From NCBI RefSeq assembly GCF_037039395.1, contig NZ_CP146242.1, positions 1,550,001 through 1,614,000 on the forward strand: a DNA stretch of 64,000 bases, written 5' to 3'. The first letter of the stretch is position 1, and every line of letters begins with the position of its first letter. A program made the position numbers and the translations under genes. Positions 1 to 7,817 of this stretch are shown piece after piece. This DNA comes from Agrobacterium vitis (GTDB lineage Bacteria > Pseudomonadota > Alphaproteobacteria > Rhizobiales > Rhizobiaceae). A model generated the notes under the pieces. That model had not been told where the DNA came from and made no database searches. It was given only the letters and a program-made list of their open reading frames with translations.

Positions 1-660
1 CGCAACCTTCAGGCCAAAAAAACGCGCCAGGATGACTTCCGGCACGGTCGACATGCCGACCGCATCGGCGCCCATCGTCCGCGCCATGCGGATTTCCGCC
101 GGCGTCTCGAAGCTTGGTCCAGAAAACCACATATAGACACCGGATGACAGGGAAATGTCTTCATCGTCTGCCGCACGGCGCATAGCCTCGGCCAACTCGC
201 CGTCATAGGCCTGGGTCATGCCCACAAACCGTCCATCCCCCGCCTCGCCGATCAGCGGGTTGATGCCGGAGAAATTGATGTGATCGGTAATCTGCATCAC
301 CGAGCCGGGCGGCATATCGGCCCGCAAGGAACCGGCAGCATTGGTCAGGATCAGCGTGGTTACGCCAAGCGCTGCCAGCGTCTCGATGGGAAGCCGCATG
401 GCTGCGGCATCACCCGCTTCGTAATAATGCACCCGGCCCGCCAGCATGATAATCGGCTGACCGGCGAAAACCCCGGCCACCAGTTCCTTGGCATGGCCGG
501 AAACGCCACCCTGCGGAAAACCCGGTATATCGGAAAAGGGAATGCGAACCGCGCTCTCCACCTCGTCCACCAACCCGCCAAGGCCGGAACCGAGCACGAT
601 GGCGATGCGTGGCAGAAGCCCGTTCAGCCTGTCGATGAGCAGATCGACCGCCGGGGTCAT
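1..660 (-). CDS. punA: Purine nucleoside phosphorylase, 3' end cut by window edge
   Basis: This gene cleaves purine nucleosides with phosphate to free base and ribose-1-phosphate in the cytoplasm. The first 220 codons are present, and the reading frame runs off base 1; the family is about 260-275 residues. The translation has the PNP-I phosphate loop GSGLG (about residue 24), the GH of FPQGGVSGH, GRVHYYE, TNAAG, and the base-pocket block GPSFETPAEIRM followed by GADAVGMSTVPE. The ATG at 660 overlaps the cdd stop as ATGA, so the two are translationally coupled. It is the last visible gene of the nucleoside uptake and salvage operon. The inosine/guanosine-type (trimeric) class is inferred from these motifs. 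Confidence 0.93.
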   Translation of the reverse strand, partial: MTPAVDLLIDRLNGLLPRIAIVLGSGLGGLVDEVESAVRIPFSDIPGFPQGGVSGHAKELVAGVFAGQPIIMLAGRVHYYEAGDAAAMRLPIETLAALGVTTLILTNAAGSLRADMPPGSVMQITDHINFSGINPLIGEAGDGRFVGMTQAYDGELAEAMRRAADDEDISLSSGVYMWFSGPSFETPAEIRMARTMGADAVGMSTVPEVILARFFGLKVA

Positions 661-1049
661 CCGAGTGTATCCGTCTCGAAGCTGAAGGGCAGCAACTCGT
701 CCATGCTCATCACCTTTTGCACGCCCACTTCATCGCAGAGGTAGATTTTCGTCTCAGGCGAAGCAAATTCCCGGATCTTCTGACGACAGCCGCCGCAAGG
801 CGGGCAGAGCGCCAGCTTTTCAGCGATGACGGCGATCTCAACGATCTTCCGTCCGCCGCCCATAATCATGCAGCCGATGGCCGTCGGCTCGGCGCACCAG
901 CCTTGAGGAAAAGACAGGTTCTCGATATTGGCGCCGACATAGATCTTGCCATCATCGGCGCGGATCGCGGCACCGACCGGAAATTTCGAATAGGGCGCAT
1001 GGGCATGGCGCATGGCATCGCGGGCCGCCTCGAACAGATCGTGAGACAT
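657..1049 (-). CDS. cdd: Cytidine deaminase
   Basis: This zinc enzyme deaminates cytidine and deoxycytidine to uridine and deoxyuridine. Its 130 residues match the short tetrameric class. The zinc and catalytic residues are visible: C52-A-E54 within NLSFPQGWCAEPTAIG, and P-C85-G-G-C88 in CPPCGGCRQ. The N-terminal HAPYSKFPVGAA substrate block is also present. The usual CAER reads CAEP here, a small change next to the catalytic Glu. AAGGA lies about 8 bases before the ATG. The gene starts 1 bp after the upstream permease stop and overlaps punA by 4 bp, so it belongs to the same transcript as the nucleoside ABC transporter. Confidence 0.95.
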   Translation of the reverse strand: MSHDLFEAARDAMRHAHAPYSKFPVGAAIRADDGKIYVGANIENLSFPQGWCAEPTAIGCMIMGGGRKIVEIAVIAEKLALCPPCGGCRQKIREFASPETKIYLCDEVGVQKVMSMDELLPFSFETDTLG

Positions 1050-1050
1050 A

Positions 1051-2022
1051 TTACCGTTCCTTCACATAGGGCACGCCGCCCGCCTTGGGACCATTGGCGG
1101 CTCCGATAAAGCCAGCCAACAGAATACAGGTGAGAATATAGGGCAGAGCCTGGAAAATCTGCACTGGCACTTCCCCAATGCCCGGCACCGCCTTGCCCTG
1201 CATGAAATTGGACATCGCATCGAGAAAGCCGAACAGCAGGCAGGCGAACATCACAGGCACCGGCTTCCATTTGGCAAAGATCAGCGCGGCAAGCGCGATA
1301 TAGCCCTTGCCCGCCGACATGTCGCGGATGAAGGCAGCCGATTGGGCGATGGCGAGATAGGCGCCGGCAAAGCCGCAGAGAAAGCCTGCAACGATCACCG
1401 CCCGGTAGCGCAGCCAGGCAACCGATATCCCTGCCGTATCGACAGCACCGGGATTTTCGCCCACGGCCCGCAGCCTGAGGCCAAAGCGGGTACGGTACAG
1501 TACCCACCAACTCAGCGGCACAGCCAGAAAGGCCAGATAGGTCAAGGCATTGTTGCCGGAAACGACATTGGCATAGAGAGGGCCGAGAAACGGCACGTCA
1601 AGCAGGGCCTCAGCGCCCGGAAGCACGATTGGCTGAAAGCGGGCATCACCAGGCAGTTGCGGGGTGCGTCCGCCCTGGCTGAACCAGGCCTGGCCCAAGA
1701 CCGCCGTCAGGCCCGCTGCGACGAAATTCAGCGCCACACCGGAAATGATCTGATTGCCGCGATTGGTGATCGAGGCAAAGCCATGGATCAGCGAAAAGCC
1801 GATGGACACAGCAATGCCGCCTGCAAGCCCCGCCCAGGCCGAGCCGGTGAGATAGGCAACGCAGGCCGCCGCAAAAGCGCCCGCCAGCATCTTGCCTTCC
1901 AATCCAATATCGAAAACCCCGGCCCGTTCGGAAAACAGCCCGGCCAGCGCCGTGAAAATCAGCGGGATCGACAGACGCACTGTGGAGCCCAGGATGCTGA
2001 CAATCATATCGAAATTGTCCAT
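1051..2022 (-). CDS. Nucleoside-type ABC transporter permease (second permease)
   Basis: This 323-residue inner-membrane permease is of the branched-chain/ribose superfamily (BPD_transp_2), subgroup YufQ/NupC-like, which partners with BMP-type binding proteins. It has about eight hydrophobic segments. Near the N-terminus is the family block SERAGVFDIGLEGKML (about residues 31-46), the permease signature shared with its partner (FNIGSEGQ). It starts 12 bp after the stop of the first permease and ends 1 bp before cdd. Linkage to cdd and punA supports nucleosides as substrate. This is inference, as BMP systems can also carry other ligands. Confidence 0.9.
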   Translation of the reverse strand: MDNFDMIVSILGSTVRLSIPLIFTALAGLFSERAGVFDIGLEGKMLAGAFAAACVAYLTGSAWAGLAGGIAVSIGFSLIHGFASITNRGNQIISGVALNFVAAGLTAVLGQAWFSQGGRTPQLPGDARFQPIVLPGAEALLDVPFLGPLYANVVSGNNALTYLAFLAVPLSWWVLYRTRFGLRLRAVGENPGAVDTAGISVAWLRYRAVIVAGFLCGFAGAYLAIAQSAAFIRDMSAGKGYIALAALIFAKWKPVPVMFACLLFGFLDAMSNFMQGKAVPGIGEVPVQIFQALPYILTCILLAGFIGAANGPKAGGVPYVKER

Positions 2023-2034
2023 ATCGTCAGATCC

Positions 2035-3180
2035 TCACTTGTTTGACTTGGCTGGGCTTGACGAGGCGGGGCGGGCAGCCGGGCGGGCAATCGTCTGGTA
2101 GAAACGCACCAGCGCCGGTCGGAACATGAATTCCAACGCGCCTGCAAACAGGATCACCAGACCCTGGATGACCACGATCATGTCGCGGGTGATATTGGGC
2201 ATGTCGAAAGACAGTTCCGCGCCGCCCTGGTAGAGCACGCCGAACAGGATGGCCGCAATGACGATGCCGAGCGGATGGCTGCGGCCCATCAGGCTGACCG
2301 CAATACCGACAAAGCCCGCGCCGCCGACAAACTCCACCTGGAGGCGAGCGGAAGCGCCCATCACCGTATTCAGCGACATCATACCGGCCAGACCGCCTGA
2401 TATCAGCATGGTGATGATAACGATTTTCACATAGGGAATGCCGGCATAGGCCGCCGCCGAACGGCTGATGCCGAGCGTGCGCATTTCATAGCCAAGCTTG
2501 GTGCGCCAGATCAGCACCCAGACAGCCGCCGCCATGACAAGAGCGATGATGAAGGAGACGTTGAAGGGTGCCGGGCCGAGCTTCAGGCCAAACAACGCCA
2601 TCAGCCAATCCAGCTTCGGCAATTGACCGCCCACAAGAAAGGTCCGGGTTTCCGGCGCCATCTTGCCCGGCACGATCAGCACATGCACCAGCAGATACAC
2701 CATCAGCGCCGCGCCGATGAAGTTGAACATGATGGTGGTGATAACGATATGGCTGCCGCGTTTTGCCTGCAACCAGGCCGGGATCAACGCCCAGGCCGCC
2801 CCGAACAGAGCCGCCCCGATCACCGCAAACGGCATGGTGACATACCAGGGACAATAATGGTCCAATGCCAAGGCCACCAGCGCCGCGCCAAGGCCACCGA
2901 CATAGGCCTGACCCTCGGAGCCGATATTGAACAGCCCGGCATGATAGGCAACCGCAACCGACAGGCCGGTAAAGATGAAATTGGTGGCATAATAGAGCGT
3001 AAAACCAATGCCTTCACCGCGACCCAGCGCGCCCTGAAGCATGAGGACCAGAGCGTCCCAGGGATTTTCGCCGATGATCCACACGACCAGGCCTGAAATC
3101 AAAAAAGCCAGCAGCAGGTTGATCAACGGCAAAAGCCCGTAGGTGATCCAGTTCGGCAGCGGAATGGAAGCGGTACTCAT
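2035..3180 (-). CDS. Nucleoside-type ABC transporter permease (first permease)
   Basis: This inner-membrane permease of about 381 residues is a YufP/NupB-like partner of the following permease. It has a long N-terminal transmembrane region and the conserved motif FNIGSEGQ at about residues 84-91. I chose the ATG at 3180 because GAGG lies about 7 bases upstream. An in-frame ATG at 3198 would add six residues (MPLEVL) and overlap the ATPase gene by 11 bp. The C-terminal tail is rich in Ala, Pro and Ser (about residues 360-381), longer than I would expect and probably disordered. The gene sits between the ATPase gene (7 bp upstream) and the second permease. Confidence 0.9.
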   Translation of the reverse strand: MSTASIPLPNWITYGLLPLINLLLAFLISGLVVWIIGENPWDALVLMLQGALGRGEGIGFTLYYATNFIFTGLSVAVAYHAGLFNIGSEGQAYVGGLGAALVALALDHYCPWYVTMPFAVIGAALFGAAWALIPAWLQAKRGSHIVITTIMFNFIGAALMVYLLVHVLIVPGKMAPETRTFLVGGQLPKLDWLMALFGLKLGPAPFNVSFIIALVMAAAVWVLIWRTKLGYEMRTLGISRSAAAYAGIPYVKIVIITMLISGGLAGMMSLNTVMGASARLQVEFVGGAGFVGIAVSLMGRSHPLGIVIAAILFGVLYQGGAELSFDMPNITRDMIVVIQGLVILFAGALEFMFRPALVRFYQTIARPAARPASSSPAKSNK

Positions 3181-3187
3181 CAAAACC

Positions 3188-4705
3188 TCAAGCGGCAATG
3201 CCGGCCATCATCAGGCCCAGCGTCTGTTCATCGGCATCTGCCGTCTTTTCGCCCACCACCTTGCCGGCAAACATCACCAGGATGCGGTCGGACAAGGAGC
3301 GGATTTCATCCAGTTCCACCGATACCAGCAGCAGCGCCTTGCCCTTGTCACGGGTTTCGACGATGCGCCGGTGAATGAATTCAATGGCGCCGATATCGAC
3401 GCCACGGGTCGGCTGGCCGATAATCAGCACATTCGGATCGCGCTCGATCTCGCGGGCAACGACGATCTTCTGCTGATTGCCGCCCGAAAAATTGGCCGTC
3501 TTCAATCGGGGATTGGGTGGTCGGATATCATATTTGGCAATCTCGACCTCGGCAGCAGCGCGGATCGCCTTCGGATCGAGAAACATGCCTTTTCCGTAGC
3601 GCTCGTCGCGGTGATAGCCAAGAATAGCGTTCTGGCTTTCCTCAAAGGGCAGGACAAGGCCCATATGATGGCGATCTTCAGGGATATGGGCAAGGCCAAG
3701 ATCTCTTAATCGAGCAGGATCGTAACCGGTGACTGATTTGCCAGCGATGAGGATCTCGCCCGATACCGGCTTGCGAATGCCGGTGATCGCTTCCAGCAAT
3801 TCGCTCTGGCCATTGCCCGCTACGCCAGCAATGCCGACAATCTCACCTTCGCGCACATCGAAGGACACATCATCGACCATGACGACGCCGCGACTGTCCT
3901 TGACGGTCAGGTTGCGCACCGACAGCAGAACGTCTCGCGGCTGTGCAGGCTGCTTGTCGACCCGCAGCAGCACCCGGCGGCCAACCATCAGCTCCGCCAA
4001 TTCCTCTACAGTGGTCTCCGCCGTCTTGCGGGTGGCAACGATTTCGCCGCGCCGCATGACGGAAACCGTATCGGTAATCGCCATGATTTCCCGCAGTTTG
4101 TGGGTAATCAGGATAACCGTTTTGCCCTGATCGCGCAGCACGCGCAGGATCTTGAACAGATGATCGGCCTCGGCAGGCGTCAGCACCCCTGTCGGCTCGT
4201 CGAGAATGAGAATATCGGCGCCGCGATACAGCGCTTTCAGAATTTCCACCCGCTGCTGGCGACCGACCGGCAATTCCTCGACCACGGCATCGGGATCGAC
4301 ATCCAGCCCGTAATCCGTTTCCAGCTGCTTTAGGGAGGCGCGGGCCGCTGCCGTTCCCTTGGCCAGCAAAGCGCCACCTTCGGCACCCAGCATGACATTT
4401 TCCAGCACGGTAAAATTTTCGACCAGCATGAAATGCTGATGCACCATGCCGATGCCGCTGGAAATGGCCGCCTGGCTGTCCTTGATGACCGTCGCCTGGC
4501 CGCCGATTTTGATCTCGCCGCCATCTGCCTGGTAAAATCCATAGAGGATCGACATCAGCGTCGATTTCCCGGCACCGTTTTCACCGATAATGCCATGGAT
4601 CGAGCCCTTGGCCACTGTCAGGTTGATATTCTTGTTGGCATGAACCGGACCGAATTTCTTGTCGATCCCGATGAGTTCAATCGCAGGGGTTTGGGCCACG
4701 TGCAA
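3188..4705 (-). CDS. Nucleoside-type ABC transporter ATPase, two fused nucleotide-binding domains
   Basis: This 505-residue energising subunit of a BMP-type importer carries two ABC domains in one chain, like YufO/RbsA. The first domain has Walker A GENGAGKS (41-48), Q-loop VHQHFM (about 88), a variant signature LPVGRQQ (145-151) and Walker B ILILDEPT (165-172). The second domain has a degenerate Walker A, GVAGNGQS (about 295), but an intact FSGGNQQK signature (about 417). Its Walker B region reads LIIGQPTRGVD, with the catalytic Glu replaced by Gln. Such asymmetry is normal in this family. It is separated from the upstream binding-protein gene by 157 bp holding a terminator-like hairpin and a palindromic repeat. 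Confidence 0.93.
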   Translation of the reverse strand: MHVAQTPAIELIGIDKKFGPVHANKNINLTVAKGSIHGIIGENGAGKSTLMSILYGFYQADGGEIKIGGQATVIKDSQAAISSGIGMVHQHFMLVENFTVLENVMLGAEGGALLAKGTAAARASLKQLETDYGLDVDPDAVVEELPVGRQQRVEILKALYRGADILILDEPTGVLTPAEADHLFKILRVLRDQGKTVILITHKLREIMAITDTVSVMRRGEIVATRKTAETTVEELAELMVGRRVLLRVDKQPAQPRDVLLSVRNLTVKDSRGVVMVDDVSFDVREGEIVGIAGVAGNGQSELLEAITGIRKPVSGEILIAGKSVTGYDPARLRDLGLAHIPEDRHHMGLVLPFEESQNAILGYHRDERYGKGMFLDPKAIRAAAEVEIAKYDIRPPNPRLKTANFSGGNQQKIVVAREIERDPNVLIIGQPTRGVDIGAIEFIHRRIVETRDKGKALLLVSVELDEIRSLSDRILVMFAGKVVGEKTADADEQTLGLMMAGIAA

Positions 4706-4719
4706 AACTCCGGAGAGAG

Positions 4720-4762
4720 TATTTCCAGCAAAGGTGCGAAGCAGTTTTGCGTCCGGAAATGC
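4720..4762. repeat. Dispersed palindromic repeat, copy 1 (TTTCC...GGAAATGC family)
   Basis: The segment runs from TATTTCCAGCAAAGGTGCGA to GTCCGGAAATGC, with complementary ends (ATTTCC/GGAAAT). A close relative is at 43890-43933; both share AGCAAAnGTG and TTTGCGTCCGGAAATGC. It lies in the leader of the nucleoside ATPase gene, so it could fold in that mRNA. The class resembles short intergenic palindromes common in rhizobial genomes. Confidence 0.6.
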
Positions 4763-4822
4763 AAAAAGAGAGAGAATTTTCGCTGTTCGACGAAAAGCGA
4801 AAACGCTCTAACGGACATGAAA

Positions 4823-4858
4823 AGGGCGCGAGGCGGAATGCCGCTCGCGCCCTCGTTT
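4823..4858 (-). terminator. Terminator-like hairpin downstream of the BMP gene
   Basis: Read on the minus strand, GAGGGCGCGAG pairs with CTCGCGCCC and is followed by TTTTC. The stem is about 9-10 GC-rich pairs with an inner CGG/CCG. It lies 5 bp after the binding-protein stop and before the ATPase gene, so it probably lowers transcription into the transporter genes rather than ending the operon. Confidence 0.7.
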
Positions 4859-4862
4859 CAGA

Positions 4863-5855
4863 TCACTTCGGGCAGGAATTGTCTGCCATGTAATCATGAA
4901 CCTTGACTGTGCCGGCAATGATATCGGCGCGGGCCTTTTCAACAGCCGCCTTCATTTCCGGTGTAATCAATGCCTTGTTGTTGTCGTCGAGTGCTGCCAT
5001 CACGCCGTCTTCCTTGACGCCAAGCACTTCCAGGCCAGGCTTAAACTTGTCAGCCTTGGCATCGGCATAGGCGTTATAGACAGCCAGATCGACGCGCTTG
5101 ACCATGGATGTGAGCACGGAACCCGGATGCAGATGGTTCTGGTTGGAATCGACGCCGATTGACAGTTTCTTGGCATCGGCTGCGGTCTGCAACACGCCCA
5201 TCCCGGATGCACCGGCCGCCGCGTAGATCACGTCGGAGCCCTGGTCCATCTGGTTCTTGGTCAACTCGCCAGCGCGGACCGGATCGTTCCAGGCCGCACC
5301 TGTCGTGCCAACCATGTTCTGCAACACTTGGATCTTCGGATTGGCAGCGCGTGCGCCCTGCTCATAGCCGCATTCGAACTTGCGGATCAGCGGAATGTCC
5401 ATGCCGCCGACAAAGCTGACTTTGCCGGTTTTGGAGGCCATGCCGGCCAGAAGACCAACCAGATAGGAGCCTTCTTCTTCCTTGAAGACCACCGAGCGGA
5501 CATTCGGCTTATCCACGACCGAATCGACGATCACGAATTTGGTTTCTGGAAATTCGGTCGCGACCTTTTCCATGGCCGAGGTCCAGGCGAAGGATACCGC
5601 GACGATCGGGCTGAAACCCTTGGAGGCAAAGTTGCGGATCGCCTGTTCGCCCTGGGTATCGCTGGTCGGTTCGAAATCCCGGAACTTGATGCCGGTTTCC
5701 TTTTCGAACTTGTCCGCGCCGTTGAATGCTGCCTCGTTGAAGGATTTGTCGAACTTGCCGCCGGTGCCATAGACGAGCGCCGGCTTGATGTCGGCAGCGA
5801 GCGCCGAGGCCGACATGGCGGCCATGGCAAACAGCGTGATAAGGGATTTCTTCAT
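4863..5855 (-). CDS. BMP-family ABC transporter substrate-binding protein
   Basis: This periplasmic ligand-binding protein (330 residues, PnrA/BmpA/Med family) should capture nucleosides for the downstream ATPase and permeases. The start at 5855 gives a clear Sec signal peptide (MKKSLITLFAMAAMSASALA) with no lipobox Cys, so it is a soluble periplasmic form. The mature part opens with KPALVYGTGGKFDKSFNEAA, the typical first strand and ligand loop of BMP proteins. A longer reading to 5972 exists but its extra 39 residues are Arg/Lys-rich and not signal-like. It is the first gene of the operon; the promoter should lie in 5856-6428. Confidence 0.92.
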   Translation of the reverse strand: MKKSLITLFAMAAMSASALAADIKPALVYGTGGKFDKSFNEAAFNGADKFEKETGIKFRDFEPTSDTQGEQAIRNFASKGFSPIVAVSFAWTSAMEKVATEFPETKFVIVDSVVDKPNVRSVVFKEEEGSYLVGLLAGMASKTGKVSFVGGMDIPLIRKFECGYEQGARAANPKIQVLQNMVGTTGAAWNDPVRAGELTKNQMDQGSDVIYAAAGASGMGVLQTAADAKKLSIGVDSNQNHLHPGSVLTSMVKRVDLAVYNAYADAKADKFKPGLEVLGVKEDGVMAALDDNNKALITPEMKAAVEKARADIIAGTVKVHDYMADNSCPK

Positions 5856-6428
5856 TGTGCAGCCCTGATGTTGCTTGTGTTGTTCTTTATAGGCTTTCCA
5901 TGCGCGACGGAGAATTGCGTCACCACGGCCAGCCCGCCCCCTCTTAGGTTCGGCTGGGCCGCATCCTTGCACGGCTTTCCAAAAAATTCACCAGATTTTT
6001 TTCAACTGGTAAATATTAACAGGACTGCTGTTTTTTAAAGCTGAAAGACGAAAAACCAGCCGCATCAACGGTTTGTTTGCTGTATTTTTAGCGGCAGGCG
6101 ACGCACGCCTGTATAGCACAGCCTGCGTTAACCACAGGCGTTCTTGGCCAGAGAGTGTTGATGGCCTTCCTCGGCGCCATAAAACAGACCCGCCCGAGTA
6201 GTTTTTACGGCAGACGTCTCTCCGCAAATAGCCTTTTACAGCTCTAAATCCACATGACGCCAGAATACACCTCAGAGCGATAGGTATTACCGACGTCATA
6301 GACCGGGAGCGTGCATTACAGCGCCGTGCGTTTTATAAAACGCACAAAGGACGCTGTAACACTTTAAATCTACTGCATAATTCCTTAAATCGATTCCGAT
6401 TTAAGGAATTATGCAGTAGATCGGAATA
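5856..6428. other. Intergenic region with no gene; promoter side of the nucleoside operon
   Basis: I see no convincing coding sequence in these 573 bases. A minus-strand frame at 5988-6299 has atypical composition and no ribosome-binding site. The right part holds the two-palindrome repeat at 6316-6420. The left part should carry the promoter of the BMP operon. Confidence 0.6.
6316..6420. repeat. Two-palindrome mosaic intergenic element (RIME-like)
   Basis: There are two adjacent palindromes. The first (6316-6359) nests the perfect 20-bp GTGCGTTTTATAAAACGCAC inside TTACAGCG/CGCTGTAA. The second (6369-6420) has perfect 24-bp arms, beginning TCTACTGCATAATTCC, around the 4-base loop ATTC. The two-large-palindrome plan matches what is described for rhizobial intergenic mosaic elements (RIME). 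A related second palindrome is at 6798-6853. Confidence 0.8.
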
Positions 6429-6749
6429 TCAGGCTGCGAACCGCCCGGCAGGCGACCGCCGTTTATAGCCGGCGATCCACAGCAAAAGAGCCATGGTCAG
6501 GAAAACCGCAAAAGCCGGCTGCTGCAATATGCCTTTATCCGCCAGCTGCAAGGCGTCACTGCTGATATGGGCGGTGATTGCCTGCTTGACCACGGCAAGG
6601 CTGGCCGGGCCGATATCGGCCCAAAGCGAACCGAAACCCGTTGTGACGACATCCGAGGAAGCGACGGACTCTATGGCATCGGTCGTCCCCGCCACGATGG
6701 CGAGAACAAGCATGATGAAACTGAGAATGCGCAATAAAAACCGGATCAT
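6429..6749 (-). CDS. Small membrane protein of unknown function
   Basis: This 106-residue protein has an N-terminal hydrophobic segment (about residues 4-22) and a second near the C-terminus (about 80-95), ending in a basic tail (YKRRSPAGRFAA). The region between is soluble, neutral to acidic, and probably periplasmic, so an anchored hairpin topology is likely. I do not recognise a family. Typical rhizobial codon use and membrane-protein composition argue that it is real. It is flanked on both sides by copies of the CTACTGCATAATTCC palindrome, so it forms an isolated single-gene unit. Confidence 0.7.
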   Translation of the reverse strand: MIRFLLRILSFIMLVLAIVAGTTDAIESVASSDVVTTGFGSLWADIGPASLAVVKQAITAHISSDALQLADKGILQQPAFAVFLTMALLLWIAGYKRRSPAGRFAA

Positions 6750-6797
6750 CCCCGTCTCTTTCCATCTTGCCCGCGCCCGCTTTTACAGGATTGCCGG

Positions 6798-6853
6798 TCT
6801 ACTGCATAATTCCTTAAACCGGAATCGGTTTAAAGAGAAAATTATGCAGCAGA
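6798..6853. repeat. Imperfect copy of the TCTACTGCATAATTCC palindrome
   Basis: It has the same left arm as the element at 6369-6420 (TCTACTGCATAATTCCTTAAA), but the right arm has diverged (TTTAAAGAGAAAATTATGCAGCAGA). The first palindrome of the full element is absent or degraded here. It lies just upstream of the small membrane-protein gene. Confidence 0.7.
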
Positions 6854-7051
6854 TATAAAGCGCTAAAGCCAACCTTTGTGCGCCATATAGGGCGTACGGC
6901 GCTGTAGGCCCAAGCGCGCAATCCAGCGCCTGATAAAAGATTTCCGAGGCTTTGTCGAAAAACTGTCAGATTTGGGTTGATCGCCGCCGAATCCTTGATA
7001 TATGTCCCGCCCGAACGGTCAAGCTGCCCAGCAGCAAGCTTTTCGAAAAAC

Positions 7052-7141
7052 GGACAGGTGGCCGAGTGGTTTAAGGCGCACGCCTGGAACGCGTGTGTGC
7101 GTGAAAGCGTACCGAGGGTTCGAATCCCTCCCTGTCCGCCA
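7052..7141 (+). tRNA. tRNA-Ser(GGA)
   Basis: The acceptor stem GGACAGG pairs with CCTGTCC, followed by discriminator G and an encoded CCA at 7139-7141. The anticodon loop CTGGAAC gives GGA, which reads UCC/UCU serine codons. A long variable arm (about GTGCGTGAAAGCGTAC) and the T-arm GGTTCGAATCC are as expected for serine. The total is 90 nt. Confidence 0.96.
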
Positions 7142-7288
7142 TTAAGTCCCGTAAGCCGGTAATTCCATTATATTGACTGTCTAAAACGTCCAGCAGGTTC
7201 GACAGAATGTGTTGGCTTTCTCTTTGTGCCATGGTCTTGACGACTGATCCCGGATACACCGCTTCGAAAAAGCAGCGGTGATCGGACG

Positions 7289-7801
7289 ATGGCGAAAGCG
7301 GAAAGACAGATGAAAGCTGCGGAGGTAGAGCGTCTCCGCTCAACGTTTCCCGGCATTTACAGTGATTTTTTGGCGGGCCGCATTGGTTCTCTGCGGGTGG
7401 CGCTTGAATTGGCGGGACTGCGACCGCAACGCAGCCGGTTGGAGAAGCTGAAAAACTCCTGGAAAAAGGCGGGCTTGGAAGAGCGGCAGGCGTTTATCGC
7501 CTGGCTGACAACCCAGAAAAACGGCGAGGTACTGGAAAGCACTTTGCCCCGGTCAACCCTGTCCGTGCAAAAATCTGCCTCCGGCCCGATTGCCAATGGC
7601 CGCTATCTGTTGCCGGAAACGATTATCCGCATTGAAGCCGTCATGGCGCGGCGGCGGCTGAAGCCGGGCGAGGTCATGCAGGAACTCGGTTTTGGCGCCA
7701 ATGACAGGAGCCTGTTAAAGGCTCTGGCACGCAAAGCCGCATTGAGGCTGAAAGCCATCGCGGCGCTGGAAAGCTGGCTTGCCAAAAACGAACCCTCCTG
7801 A
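7289..7801 (+). CDS. Protein of unknown function beside tRNA-Ser
   Basis: This is a 170-residue basic, Leu/Ala/Arg-rich, probably all-helical cytoplasmic protein with no signal or membrane segment. An N-terminal part (about 1-75) contains FPGIYSDFLAGRIGSLRVALELAGL and WKKAGLEERQAFIAWL. A Ser/Thr linker (about 80-100) leads to a C-terminal helical part that looks helix-turn-helix-like (GRYLLPETIIRIEAVMARR, then MQELGFGANDRSLLKALARK). DNA binding is only a guess. An alternative start at 7310 has GGAAAG 6 bases upstream. It lies about 150 bp downstream of tRNA-Ser, but I see no integrase or repeated tRNA end. Confidence 0.7.
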   Translation: MAKAERQMKAAEVERLRSTFPGIYSDFLAGRIGSLRVALELAGLRPQRSRLEKLKNSWKKAGLEERQAFIAWLTTQKNGEVLESTLPRSTLSVQKSASGPIANGRYLLPETIIRIEAVMARRRLKPGEVMQELGFGANDRSLLKALARKAALRLKAIAALESWLAKNEPS

Positions 7802-7817
7802 TCCCTCGACGCAGGCC

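Noticed and set aside
5988..6299. 103-codon minus-strand frame upstream of the BMP gene
   Set aside because: No ribosome-binding site, Cys/Arg-rich atypical composition and no recognisable feature; more likely promoter region.
7052..7801. Integrative element at tRNA-Ser
   Set aside because: No integrase gene, no repeated tRNA 3' end within the window, and flanking genes are ordinary chromosomal ones.
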